Assembly (NCBI GenBank): GCA_903813345.2
Contig: CAIIXF020000006.1
Span: forward strand, 10,732,348 to 10,796,347
DNA length: 64,000 nucleotides
Direction of reading: 5' to 3'
Source: Owenia fusiformis
Lineage: Eukaryota > Annelida > Polychaeta > Sabellida > Oweniidae
Below, in pieces: positions 11,311 through 22,981 of the stretch (within the stretch, counting starts at the first letter, position 1; the number at the start of each line of letters is the position of its first letter). The translations under genes were made by a program, and so were the position numbers. The notes under the pieces were generated by a model, which was not told the origin of the DNA, did no database searches, and worked only from the letters and a program-made list of their open reading frames with translations.

Positions 11311-11830
11311 ATATTCTGCAATGAATATGGCATATTCACTTGCGGTGTACTAGTATGGCAGATTCACCTGCGGTATACCTGCGGTATATAGCTTACTGGG
11401 TAACCAATGAGAACATGATACGGAGGTACGCAATCGTCAATCGAATCGATTGTACGAACGGGTAAAAGTTATTGAATTAGTATACTGATTACTGAATCAA
11501 CAGTTCAGATTATTGATCAACTAATGTAGAAGTGTCACTCAGTAATCTCACGTAATTAACTTACTCAACAAATCAAGGATTCATATATTAGTAGTACTCG
11601 AAGTACTAATTATATTGGTAATCCAGCGTAGTTTTATATTGAGAGTCTATTCTCACGACCAATCAAATCAAGGCTTTCAATATCACGTTTTCATCTGCGG
11701 TATATGTCATACTCACCTGTGGTATATATGGCATATTCCGCAAGTGAGTATGGCATATTCCGCAGGTGAATATCGGGTATTCACTGAAATCAATGTATCG
11801 CATATTCGCTGCAGAATATGCCATACCCGT
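11311..11830. repeat. Fold-back element with repeated GGCATATTCnCnnGCGGT motif
   Basis: Several versions of GGCATATTCACTTGCGG lie at 11330-11390 on one strand. Versions such as CCGCAGGTGAATATCGG lie at 11695-11830 on the other. ATATTCTGCA near 11311 faces TGCAGAATAT near 11811. The middle (11400-11690) has no gene and includes the small palindrome TCAATCGAATCGATTG at 11437. It is probably a MITE with multiplied terminal motifs. Overlapping short frames on both strands here are by-products of the repeat. Confidence 0.6.
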
Positions 11831-11915
11831 ACACGAATTCCAAACAATAATATTCATTTACATACACAAGATAATTTTATTTTATCTTTAGATTAAACAA
11901 ATTTTAATTGTTTAC

Positions 11916-12165
11916 CTGATGCTGTCCAAGACAACTCAAATCCATCGAAAGTTGCAATTTCATCACTCTCGAACCGGAGAAAGAGCTGGTTAGTAGTGCT
12001 GCTGAATCCTCGACCCTCAACTGGCGAATCAACAAGAAGAAAATCGCCACAAAACCTTCCGATGTAAGGGGATGTCTCAGATGGTCCATCATAGATTTGT
12101 AAAAAATCAAAATAACAGTCTTGGTCTGGTTCTAGGTCGAAAACGCTGAATGACACCTGAATCGT
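11916..12165 (-). CDS. CUB-a second-half exon, left copy
   Basis: The exon is 250 nt, between acceptor TTTCTATAG and donor GTAAAC. It starts in phase 0 with TIQVSFSVFDLEPDQDC (Cys3) and passes LQIYDGPSETSPYIG and RFCGD (Cys4). It ends GFELSWTAS plus one base. This is a complete second half of a CUB domain. It joins the exon at 12458-12567. Against the paralogue at 38686-38935, 15 residues differ while only 4 codons change silently. The changes cluster around Cys3, YDG and the last loop (ESDEIATFD here, ESDFNETAA there), while the disulphide cysteines are kept. Confidence 0.9.
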
Positions 12166-12332
12166 CTATAGAAACATACAAAATTATAAAATGTTTCAAT
12201 TCACGACGTCCAATTGATATCGACTGTATTTTCAACGAATCGTTTCCGACTTAACTGGTAGCTCTTTGTCTTCCGTTAATTAAGTCAGTGACAAAAGTTA
12301 GGTTGTTGTTTATAATTTAGAAGCATACACAC

Positions 12333-12408
12333 CTTTTTTGTAGAGACAGTGACAGTCCATGTAGTTAATGGGCTGATCAGAGTGTGCCTCTGCCCAACAA
12401 AGACAATT
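12333..12408 (-). pseudogene. Decayed duplicate of the CUB-a first-half exon
   Basis: Between the two working CUB-a exons lies a relic whose minus-strand 3' end, TTWTVTVSTKK then GTGTGT, mirrors the working CIWTITVSTGK and its GTGTGT donor. The middle, including Cys2, carries a deletion of about 20 bases, and the Cys1 region and acceptor are unrecognisable. The same relic occurs at 39112-39187, so the exon duplication predates the older unit duplication. It could not encode a stable CUB half; use as an alternative exon is unlikely. Confidence 0.6.
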
Positions 12409-12457
12409 CTGACCAAATACGTACAATTTAAGAAGCAAAATGTTAAATAACACACAC

Positions 12458-12567
12458 CTTGCCTGTGGAAACTGTGATAGTCCATATACAAATTTCATCG
12501 TTCTGGTATCCAAATGGGACTGGATATTGTAGTAACCCACTGTCTCCAACTAGACTATCGCCACATG
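12458..12567 (-). CDS. CUB-a first-half exon, left copy
   Basis: The exon is 110 nt, between acceptor TGCCTTTAG and donor GTGTGT. Two bases complete the preceding codon; then come 36 codons opening CGDSLVGDSGLLQYP, with Cys2 in EICIWT, and ending VSTGK in phase 0. It pairs with 11916-12165. The copy at 39232-39341 differs at four residues, with one silent change. Immediately beyond its acceptor (from 12571) the sequence becomes nearly identical to the intron starting at 39345, so this exon marks the edge of the recent duplication. Confidence 0.9.
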
Positions 12568-12570
12568 CTA

Positions 12571-13372
12571 AAGGCAAAAAATGTAATTACACAGGCATCA
12601 GCTAGTGAGTAGTTGTAAATATTTAAAATGTGCAATGAGCCTTATCAGAGTGTAATTCCAAATCATTCTCGGAGGGTTTACTTAATTAAGTAGTACATTG
12701 TTTGAACTTAATGAATGAGAACAGTACATTTGAATGATCCAATCTTTGATAGTACAGGGTGGCCAGATCAGTTTAACTTAGAAACGAAGGTATGTTCTAC
12801 CCTGGTTCTGTTTTGACAATCTATTGTTCTTGAATATCGAGTCTTTAAAAAACTTAGAATCACAAGGAACTTTGAAGAAAGTCCATGGTGTATATTTGAA
12901 TTTCTCATCACTTATCGGTTCAACTCACATTAAACGTACACAGCCATTAACATTTTATGTTTTTTATCTTGAAATATGTTTCAGAATGAACGCAATCTGC
13001 CAGTCACAGTATACAGCCAATGATATATCTTCTATCAAACAAAAATGTACCTTATTTATTCTTCTTCTCAAAGGTTTCTTACATTTGATTAAAACAACAT
13101 GTTGAAGAACAATATACCCGCCTACCAGTGATACAACTAGAAAGAGTCAATAAAGGCCCAATACATAAATAGCTACTAGATATGACAGCCTTTCTGAACC
13201 ACCTGGTTGCTCATTAGACCTTATAAGGCAAGTTACATCCATTAGACTTGTCAATTAAATCCTTATATTATCCAATCAGCTAATAGTGATGCTTTATGGG
13301 ATTATATTTATATTTATGAACATAACAAAAGCACATGTTATAATTTCATACTTTACAGTCAGTGAACATAAA
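12571..13372. other. Left end of large intron A, no gene seen
   Basis: AT-rich intron, repeated almost base for base at 39345-40146. The 93-codon frame here has no family features. I see no repeat or regulatory site. Confidence 0.5.
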
Positions 13373-16300
13373 CACTCTCCCATGTATACCGTTCCGTATT
13401 AGTGAAATTGTTGACATTAATACGGAATAAATCATACCATTTCATGAAAAATGGTGACCTTGTCCTACGGAAATTGAGAATATGTTTCACAGCAAGTTCG
13501 CATGGCGACACTGTATAGCACATGCTCTGGGGAATTGATTCTACTTTCTATAGACACCAAACACATCTCTGTCCATAGAATAATAAAAAGCCTTAGGGTC
13601 CAAAACTCCTTTGTTTACATTTACAAAAACGAGAAAAAATGACAAAAGTTGTAATAACTTTTTAAATCTAAACCTGTTTAAAGCGATTTCACTTGCTAGC
13701 GACAGATACTTTAATCTTTCACGAACCGAACATGTCAGTTTGGTTTGTAATATCTCCAAATAAACGATTTCAACATTTTGAAAAACTCGATGCTAGTCCA
13801 CGTGTTAATACGGAATGGGTAAACGGTTTCCAAGTGTTAATACGGAATGGGTGTTAAATCGTATATATTCCCGGGGAAATCACAATTTCCATAAAACTTG
13901 CAATGATGATTGTTCTGATAGCTCATTGATGGACATTGGACAGTATCTTATTGCATGCAAATGGCACGCTAACCGAAGGCGGCAACACGCCCGTCAATCG
14001 CAAGGATTGAATGCACATAAATAGTGTTCTCTTTTTTCTTAAGTATTAAAAGATAAGTTGTATATCGACGGCGTCAACACGATAGATTTACGCCCATTAA
14101 TAGTAAAGATAGTTCGTTGTACTTTTTCTCATTGCATCTAATAGGTTGTAGTTTACTACCGACATTTTCATTCAAAAATGTGGTTTAGAGAGACAATTAG
14201 TACCAAATGAGGTTAGCTGTCCATTTGTTCATTTTAATTTAATACAGCAAAATGAAGCTTACATTTTATATTGTTAGTACCTCTACTGAAATACTCCATT
14301 CTGATTGGTTGATTAGCCGTCAACAATATGCACTGTTAACTGCTACTAGATACTGTTGACCGCTACTTTTGAAGAAAAAAAGTTTTATGACGTCATGATA
14401 TTGAAAATATTGATGAAAGTGATATTTTGAGTTTACTAGACAAGTATAGCAAAAATGCAAATAGAAACATAAAATCAACATTAATTTACTAATGAGTAAG
14501 CCGTGATGTGCCGAATATAGAGAGTTTAGCTACTGCTGTCTTCAGATTTTCTACAATATTATTGCTGACGTGGTTCAGAGAAAATATTATGAAATGAAGC
14601 CATGCCGATTGATGATTGTATAATAAGTTTCTTCGGATTAACAAAACAATTGAAGACCGCTCCATTCGGTCAACCGTCAAAATCGTATATCTCGACTGTA
14701 AACTTTGAAACTACTGTTGACCTCGACCTTCGGTCTCTGTCAACAGTAGTTTCTCTGTTTACAGTCTCGGTATACAATTTTGCCGGTTGACCTCTGGAGA
14801 GGTCAACAATTGTATATTGTTAGTACCTCAACTGAAATATTCGATTCTGATTGGTTCATTAGCGGTCAACAATATGCACTGTTGACCGCTACAAGATACT
14901 GTTGACCGCTACTTTTGAAAAAAAAGTTCCATGACGTCATAATATTGTAAACGTTGATGAAAGTGATATTTTGAGTTTACTAGACGACAAGTAAAGCAAA
15001 AATGCAAAAAAATCAACATTAATTTACTAATAAATATGCCGTGATGTGCCGAATATAGAGAGTTTAGCTACCACTATCTTCTGAATTTCTACAAAAAAAT
15101 TGCTGACGTGGTTCGCAGAAAAGATTATGAAATGAAGCCATGCCGATTGATGATTGCCGTCTATATGTGTATTATAAGTTTCTTCGGACTAACAAAACAA
15201 TTGTAGACCTCTCCATTCGGTCAACCGTCAAAATCGTATACCTCGACTGTAAACCTTGAAACTACTGTTTTTTTGCCGGTTGACCTCTGGAGAGGTCAAC
15301 AATTCTCCTTTTCGCGATTCGCTCTTTGAATCAGAACGTTCGCAAATATGCACTCAAAAAGCACTCAAAAAGGACAAAATTTGATTGGTTTATATTTTCT
15401 CACTATGCATTTCGCGTAGCTATTTGCGTGACCCGAAAGTTCTAAATCAAACTAATTACGCAATTTTGTTTTTACACCCGCACGCTAAATAAAACAATGA
15501 CAACATCGAAAGTATTCTTCTTTGTCATTGCTTTAATAGTCTGTATACCGAGTTTAATCAATAAAAGATTGTACAATGTACAACAAAATTCGGAAACGAG
15601 TACTATAGATTTGCTTTCGGACCACTGAACAGAGTGACCTAGATAATAGCGACGCTTCTCCTTTGGTCTACTGCTCAGTTATTTGTTGGTTTTCAACGTA
15701 ACTCTATGATGTAATTTGATGATGAATACTTTAATTCCGTTGTTGCATCGATGATGCAGTTTGTAGTGCGGTAAGATTGGCATGAAAGTATTGAACGGCG
15801 AATGGAATTGTTTTTTCCAATATGGCGACAAGTCAACGATCATGTGACCTTCTCTTCAGGAATATTTTCTCACTTTTCAATCATCGTTTTCACCACGCTA
15901 TGAATCAATACAATGAAAAAAATAGCTGTTATATTAAGATTAATAAAAGATCAATCGTTTCTAATAATTTTTTTCTGTACCCTCGTACGGGAATATGAAC
16001 GTATATATCGTTTGAAAAATAGGTGTTAAAATCCCCATGTTAAACATATGAGGGAAAACAAGGAAGTATAAATTTGTTCCTCCGCGAACTGCATCATGGG
16101 AAATATTTTGACCTTATAAGGAAAGATTTTTGCGTCTCCTCTTTGAAGAGGGAACAGCGATTTCGAGAATTGTATATTGTTTCCTTGTGAAATGAAAAAT
16201 GTAGTATAGTTGTCATTACTTATGCGATATTCCCTATCACCGTGTCTAGTGCTGGCACTTAGATGATTTTCTTGCGAAGGTTTTGGTACTTCCTTCAAAA

Positions 16301-16930
16301 CCGGCATGACACTCTTACCCTCTCCATGACGAATGAAGTTATAATTGAAGCTAAATGCCCATGCTACTGAAACCCGTATTCAAGGTATTATGTTTCATAC
16401 CCCGGGTTATGTAATCATCTTAATTGCTTCATTTCATTCACGAGTGCACTGTTTCGTTCATTGAGTTTACTCATTGAGTCGACCAATTCCGTATTAACAC
16501 GTGGACTAGCATCGAGTTTTTTAAAATGTTGAAATCGTTTATTTGGAGATATAACAAACCAAGCTGACATGTTCGGTTCGTCAACGACTTAAGTATCTGT
16601 CTCTGGCAAGTGAAATCGGTTTCAGGAGTTCAAGATTTAAAAAGTTATGACAACTTTTGTCATTTTTTCACGTTTTTGTAAATGTAAACAAAGGAGGTTG
16701 GGACCCTAAGGCTTTTTTATTATTCTATCGACAGAGATGTGTTTGGTGTCTATAGAAAGTAGAATCAATTCCCCAGAGCATGTGCTATACAGTATTGCCG
16801 TGCGAACTTGCTGTGAAACATAATCTCAATTTCCGTAGGACACTGTCACCATTTTTCATGAAATGGTATGATTTATTCCGTATTAATGCCAACAATTTTA
16901 CTAATACGGAACGGTATACATGGGAGAGTG
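13373..16930. mobile_element. 3.6-kb element with about 450-bp TIRs and TAAA duplication
   Basis: The ends are CACTCTCCCATGTATACCG and its inverse CGGTATACATGGGAGAGTG, flanked by TAAA at 13369-13372 and 16931-16934. The arms (13373 to about 13835, and about 16485-16930) remain similar throughout, including a TTAATACGGAAT motif that occurs in both orientations in each arm. The interior holds a 0.5-kb tandem duplication and no recognisable transposase. Family not assigned. The identical copy in unit B is 40147-43704. Confidence 0.8.
14267..15304. repeat. Direct duplication of about 0.5 kb rich in GTTGACC palindromes
   Basis: 14267-14812 and 14813-15304 both start TATATTGTTAGTACCTC and both end near CTCTGGAGAGGTCAACAATT. 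The second copy lacks about 60 bases of the CAACAGTAGTTTC inverted segment. GGTCAAC and GTTGACC recur in both orientations. Repeated in unit B at 41041-42078. Confidence 0.75.
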
Positions 16931-17665
16931 TAAACTAAATAGCAATTGACCAACATTTTTTTAACCAAGAGTCTTTATACATTTTGTCATGCTTGCTACA
17001 TAGACTTTCCAGTTAATTTATGTAAAGTAAATGTAGGTTTCTTAGGTAAATTGATTCATATTCTAATAATCCCTAACATCTAAATTTGATATCATAAAGC
17101 AATTGCTTTTGGGGTCATTTCAAGAATTAAATGTAGAAACCAGCACAAAAGCTTAAAATGTATGGGAAATTCTGAACAAATTGAAAAATTGTATCGGTCC
17201 TTTCATCTGGTCCCTTCCTACCACAAAGGGTTGCACTAAGTCATGCGGCTGCCCTTCATTTATGCAATAATTCTGCACTTTTCAACCTCTATTACCATGT
17301 TGTACCAGGGTGTCTCCAAATTTGAAATTGATGATCTGTTTCCATTTTTCAACATACTACCCCCCCCCAGGATATCAGCAGCCCTCCTATCTTTTGTTTC
17401 ATTGCAAGGCATTCTACCATTTACAGGTGACATCCAGGTTAAAATAAATATTGTACTTTATTGTTTATTTATATAAGGGGACATCTAATGCTTACAGCGC
17501 TTTGCCCCTTGTAATTGTATCTAAATGACTTGTGCTTACAATAGATATGAAAGATGATCTTTTATTTTTATGCAATCATATGCAAATGGCAAGAGATAAC
17601 GAATCATCCCATTTCCTAGGGGTGTTCGATATGGGACCCGTTGTTATAGATTTCCTCTAACCCCC
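16931..17665. other. Intron A stretch without recognised features
   Basis: AT-rich, with a run of C at 17361-17368 that is two bases longer in unit B (and shifts all later offsets). No gene, TIR pair or tandem repeat seen. Confidence 0.4.
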
Positions 17666-18444
17666 CTATCACACCAAACTCGTTCGTACCCGTTCTTGCC
17701 AGTCCAACGAAAACGTCGTAAAACGGGCTCAATCTGGCTGTGATCGGGAAATATGTCTGAAATAATTAGCTTCTTCGTTCTTAAACAGTCTTCAATACGT
17801 CCATCTCGTTCGCAGTTCGTTCAGGTCGCACCACGTCGGTGTGCAACGCCGTAGAACGCGTCCCTTAGTCTAGAAGGTCATCATGACCTGATAACAGAAC
17901 GGTATGGTCGCAATCGAATTCTGAATCGATTCAAAATTCTAAAATCACATTCCCGTCTGAGAACGTTCATAAAGTTCGTAAATAGACCTTAGAAAGTTGC
18001 AGGTACGTTCATTCCGTTCGCAAACAGTTTAAAACCAGTTTTGAAGAACGCAGTGGCAACTTGTTTGGTGTGATAGCTATATTTTTGCTAACTCGTTCAT
18101 AAGCAGTGTTAAATACGTTCTTAATCAGTTTAAACCCGTTTGCAATGAGTTCTACCTCGTTCTCAACACGTCCTCAGACAGTTCAACTCGTTGTTAAAAC
18201 GTCCCTAGTAGGATTCGTAGTACGTCCAACTCGTCATTAGTACGTTGTCACTCGTTCTAATTGTAGAACGTGACGACCACGAGAACATTTTGAGCATTGT
18301 CTAAGTTTTAGAGGACCTACCCGATCGAGTACGTTCGATGAAGTTTGTAAATAGATCCCAAACGGTTCTTAGTACGTCCAGTCCGTTCGTACACAGTTGA
18401 AGCCCGTTTTCGAGAACGTAGTGAGAACTAGTTTGGTGTGATAG
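17666..18444. mobile_element. 779-bp MITE made of CGTTC, ACGTCC and CAGTT motifs
   Basis: The ends are CTATCACACCAAACTCGTTC and an inverse, AGTTTGGTGTGATAG; a further inner end, TTTGGTGTGATAG, lies at about 18070. Between them CGTTC, ACGTCC, ACGTTC and CAGTT recur every 10-30 bases, as in TCGTTCGCAGTTCGTTCAGG. Such dense short motifs resemble multiplied transposase-binding sites near the ends of hAT-like elements, but the family is not established. The 91-codon minus frame across the right end is not a gene. Copy in unit B: 44442-45220. Confidence 0.65.
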
Positions 18445-18618
18445 TAGGGTAAGGAAAAACCCTTTGTGAACAGGTTTTTGGACAAATGGAACATCCAAAA
18501 TAGTGAATTTGTGCTTGTGTTGTTCAATAGACCTCATTCTTACACAGTCATTATACAGTGAACATGTCTCAACCATCAGAAAACTGAGTGCTGATGTTCA
18601 AGATTGAACTAATAATAT

Positions 18619-18763
18619 GAGGTTATATAATGATTGATTCCGTATATCGTGTTTATACTCAAGGGAGTATATGATATATTCACGGGTGACCGAAGGGAAC
18701 GAGTAAATATATCATATACTCACGAGAGTATAACGATATACAGAATCAACCATTATATGATCT
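18619..18763. repeat. 145-bp near-perfect palindrome
   Basis: GGTTATATAATGATTGATTC at 18621 is matched by the inverse GAATCAACCATTATATGATC ending near 18762. The inner parts (TATATCGTG against CGATATA; GTATATGATATATTC against ATATATCATATACTC) also pair. The spacer is only about 20 bases. It could extrude a cruciform. Unit B copy: 45395-45539. Confidence 0.75.
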
Positions 18764-18814
18764 TATCCCACCCTAATCTTTAATCAATAAAAAGTTAATC
18801 TAAATTCATCAGCA

Positions 18815-18950
18815 GTTGTATATCAAGTCGAAGAGTTGTATGCGCTGCCCAGGAGTTGTATACGCTATCCAGGAGTTGTATACGCTATCCAGGAGTTGTA
18901 TATCGTTCCCAAGAGTTGTATATCGTTCCCAAGAGTTGTATACGATGAGT
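18815..18950. repeat. 20-bp minisatellite, seven copies
   Basis: GTTGTA recurs at exactly 20-base steps from 18815 to 18935. The typical unit is GTTGTATACGCTATCCAGGA, changing to ATCGTTCCCAAGA in the later copies. Short frames on both strands here only reflect the period. Unit B copy: 45591-45726, with the same number of copies. Confidence 0.85.
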
Positions 18951-19038
18951 GTTGGTTTTATATGGCAGTTATACAATGCTATTATACAATCGTATAAAGC
19001 ACTTAGGTTGGGATAATCCATGGTATCGAATTTCCAGG

Positions 19039-19663
19039 CTTCCTAGTCAACTCGTACCCAAGACAACTCGTACCCAAGACAACTGGTACCCAAGACAACT
19101 CGTACCCAAGATTATTTTCAGTATAATGGGTGCACATTGGGGAAAAAATTGAGTTTATATTGCTTTCAGGTTGTAATGTGAATCAAATAAGCCTCAATAT
19201 TTTTTTGAATTTAGACGACATTTTTTCTCAATGGATCAGTAAAGCATTTTTTTATTAAATAAAAGAAGTGCTTGAAGCGCTTGTTCACAACATTTTTTTG
19301 TCAAACATATATACAAATAAATATAATTACAACATTAGATCTGACAATTGTTCAAAACACTCATAAACATACAATATTTTGAAAAATGATTATGAATATG
19401 TGGAATAAACATGTCTCTTCACTCGAACATCCTGAATCTGTGACCAATATAAAATAATAGTCAATATAAATTGACACTCAGCTCAAAATGTCACAAAATT
19501 AAATCAATTTCTTCCGAAAATTCTTCTTCAAACTTTAAACTATTCTGAACAGTATGTTACAATTATAATATGTATATCTATTCACATTCCCAGTCCAAAA
19601 TATATACTTGGGTACGAGTTGTCTTGGGTACGACTTGTCTTGGGTACGAGTTGACCAGTTACC
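19039..19663. mobile_element. Element with inverted 16-bp repeat arrays at its ends
   Basis: The left end carries four direct copies of CAACTCGTACCCAAGA at 16-base steps (19048-19111). The right end carries three inverted copies (CTTGGGTACGAGTTGT and variants, 19607-19654). The direct repeat AATTTCCAGG flanks the segment at 19029-19038 and 19664-19673, probably a target duplication of 9-10 bases as in Mutator-like elements. The AT-rich interior has no gene. Unit B copy: 45815-46439. Confidence 0.75.
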
Positions 19664-19673
19664 AATTTCCAGG

Positions 19674-22472
19674 ACGTCGGAGTTGGTGACATGATATATG
19701 CGCAGCGATATTTGACCTTATATTTAGATAACTACATATGTCCCGCATTTTATCATTATGTAGCCGTGATAAATACGGCGGGCTTTTAGGCCGAATTATG
19801 CATGTCATTAGCAGGGGTAAAAAAACATGTAAAAACTATTTCGTATTTTATTCACAAGCTAAAGTACAAACATTAAAAGAAAATCATACGAATATATTTT
19901 TAATATATACATCAAGTTTCTTGGCTATAATTTTGCGGTATGTGTTCCTTAAAATACCTTTTATATACAAAATCAATGTTCCAACATTTCATGTCGTTTT
20001 TGGAGATATTAGTAGAGCAATCAATATATTGGCCCATTTATGAATAACGTCTGGTTATAAAATGTCAGCTTTTCACTAAATTAGTTATACATTTTCAGAT
20101 ATGGGCGGCCATACTGAGGGGTCAATTGCCAATAAAGGGGGACCCCTTGCTCTTCATTGACTAATACCGTCTGCATATGGTTAAACATGAATTGGTTGCT
20201 TATAAAATGACTACCAAAATTCGATAGAATGCATGTATCTTTGAGAAATGTCTTATATTATTTTTACTGATATTATACTGTTTTTATAAATAAAAAGTCG
20301 GAATTCAGAAATTACAAAATATATACGCACTTAGTGGGAATGGGAAACGCACAGTAACAAATGGAATGTGTCAAAGAGTTACATGATAATAGAGTCTAAA
20401 ACTAGCAAGAAATATCTGTCAATCGTTTCGTTCTGCCATCTGTTAATATATCCTTCTCAATTGTATTACAAAGTTATGAGAAACTATCTCTTGATCTTGA
20501 ATGATTTGGATTTATGAATTCCAAATTTGGACTTATGAATTCAATCCGATATTTTGTACATTTATAAAGGGATGTCCAGTAAAAAGTCAACCAGAAAAAT
20601 AGGAGAAAGAATTGGTTCCTTGCACTCGAACTACGTAAAAACAGATGGTAAAATACACGATGAAACGCTCTGGAGTAAGAAAAATGGCGGGCAAAAATTA
20701 TCAGCCGTCCAACGATGTCTTCAATAATGGGAATATGAGGTATTTGTAGCTCAATTCGTGTAAACCATTCGCCATTGGCTGGCTGTTGACGTTTGAATCT
20801 ATTCGAAAGAGATGTATGAAGCAGTATAGTTATCACAATTCATACATTTAACGTATTTTTCATTCTACCGGTTAAAATCCCTTTTTTGATTTGTGATTTG
20901 ACCCCATTTGATTAGTTAAGCCAAGATTAGAGCATCGAAGTATATTTTGTCAAATTTCAAAGCTTCAACGCACCATACCTTATCTTAATCGTGATTTGAT
21001 GATCGAAAACCCAGTCTTAAAAATGATGACATTCTCATATTCAAGAAATGCCGCGATGGAACACGTTTTTGGGAGATAGATTCGATTCCTAAATCTTCTC
21101 TAACAATCTGAAAATACTATCAAAACAAAATGGTACGAGCGTTTCTAAAATTGCGTCCAAAATCGACGGAGCGTTTCGAAAACAAGCGATTTTTGAGAAC
21201 AAGTAATGGAATTGAACTGGAATTTCAGCAAATAAGAATATACGGGATTGTGATTTACAACGTTAACAGAAAGATTGACGTTTTCTTATAAATACTACTT
21301 TATTTCGTAATTTATGCTTAATTCGTCAACTTCAGATTCGTTCAATCTAAACTATGGAGCTTTAATCAAGCAAATAACAATTTACCATCAAAAGTTGAAT
21401 GAATAAGATCTTTGCTAAGGGTATTGTTCATCGAATGGTACATAATATGCCACCATAACGTTTGATATGTAAGAGAAACGAGTAAAACAATTTTTACGAC
21501 CACCTAGGGATCTTCATTAGCCGCCATTTTATTTCGCTCCGCAGCGTTTTCGCTTGAATGAAACGCTCCGTCGTGCATGTAGGAGTGTTTGGGATATACA
21601 TCGTGAAATCTTGCTCTACTGCATGAAATCATCCTGAATGTTGTCACTGGTTCTTAATCATTCAATGTAGCGTTCTCACTTATAAAATCGATAATTAAAA
21701 CTGGAATATATTATGCTTTGAATGTTTACAAAATTGCATGGTGATTTTATTGTCGCGGGCACAGCACTTTGACACTTTAACATTTGCGAGGCGTTTGACT
21801 GCGCCTGCCTTATTTCTCGATGTAAGTCATTTAGTTTAAAATGTAAACATTCCAATACAAAAATTAAACCTAAATGATATATCCTTCATATTTGTATTTG
21901 ATAACGTTCTATATCATAGCAATAATCCGTTGTCCGACCTTTAGAAACGGAAGAAAAAATATCCGTGAATATAATGTTTCAGTAAGTACAAAGCTAATAT
22001 GTTACTAATTATATATTTTCTAAATATTTTGCATAATTTTGTCAAATCTGCTCTGTATTAATTCTTTTTAAATAATAAAACGTTGAAAAGTACCCCTGTG
22101 TGAATATGATGCACTAAATGAAAAATGACATTTACGTGAAGATAATAATATATTTTTATGTAATGAAAATCCTTTACATTGTCTATAAGTTTCGATTTAC
22201 AATTTGAGTCTCATAAAATGCACTAAAATGCGAACGAAAAGTTTTACGTTTTTTGACCTCTTGTGATGACAGGCATAATTCGACCCGAAAGCCTTCAGCA
22301 AACGGCATTTTAAAAGCATAAGGACATATGCCCCTCCCTAAATATCGGTTCAAATGTTGCTGCGCATATATTATGCCACGGATTCGTAATATCTATAAGC
22401 CATACCATAGACTATAACAGGATATGAAACAATAAATTAATGATTTTGCTTTCTTCACACTTCACACTTTTT
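19674..22472. other. Intron A, 2.8 kb without a recognised gene
   Basis: It holds a minus frame of 120 codons (20836-20474) and a plus frame of about 50 codons overlapping it near 20570. Both are preserved in unit B but match no family I know. An inverted pair, CGACGGAGCGTTTC at 21164-21177 and 21560-21573, may bound a 410-bp MITE. Nothing else seen. Confidence 0.4.
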
Positions 22473-22981
22473 ATGTCCCCACCACATAGTGTGGGGCCAT
22501 ATTGTCGGCCTAGGCGCGTCCGTCTATCTGTCCGTCCGTCCGTACGTCCGGGAGTTTTCTCCAAAACCGCTACAGATATCACCTTCAAATTTTCAGGGAT
22601 AACTTTTGAGTGCATACAGATGTGGATGAAAATTTTTTAACTCAAAACTTACTTCCTGTCGTCTATTTTGAAGTCAAATGCTAAACTCCTTGTCTGCAAA
22701 CTTTAAGAAAAACGGCTTCACAATTGCTTTTAAAACTTTAACATCTTGTTCAGCTCACTTCATTCTAGATCTGATTAGGTTTTGAACCTGTTAGCTCAGT
22801 CATGGCAGCCATTTTGAATGTCTTAAGTAAATTTAGCGCGCGATAATGCTTTGTATCATATTGAATGGTGTTTTTGAGTTTGCATACTTAAACTATTTAG
22901 TAGCTTTATAAATAATTTCAGATGTACTTTCTTATAAAAGCCTATGTAATTGTTAACAGTAGTTATATGTGATAATTTTGT
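22473..22981. mobile_element. GTCCCCACC-ended repeat, right part deleted
   Basis: Begins ATGTCCCCACCACATAGTG, then GTCCGTCCGTCCGTACGTCC and CCGCTACAGATATCACC. In unit B the element continues to an inverse end near 50699. Here it stops at TTTGT (22977-22981) and runs straight into LINE sequence, because 2605 bp are missing. GTCCCCACC ends followed by GTCCG runs are, to my memory, common in lophotrochozoan genomes. The facing frames over the GTCCG run are not genes. Confidence 0.75.

Noticed and set aside
18815-19111. CRISPR-like spaced repeats
   Set aside because: Units are contiguous with no unique spacers, and the DNA is animal.
18809-19152. Overlapping 60-70 codon frames on both strands
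   Set aside because: They arise from the 20-bp and 16-bp arrays and have no protein-like features.
20474-20836. 120-codon minus frame as a host gene
   Set aside because: No recognisable domain; conserved in unit B only because the whole unit is recent.
22412-22640. Paired 66-67 codon frames over the GTCCG run
   Set aside because: They mirror a low-complexity tract inside a transposable element.
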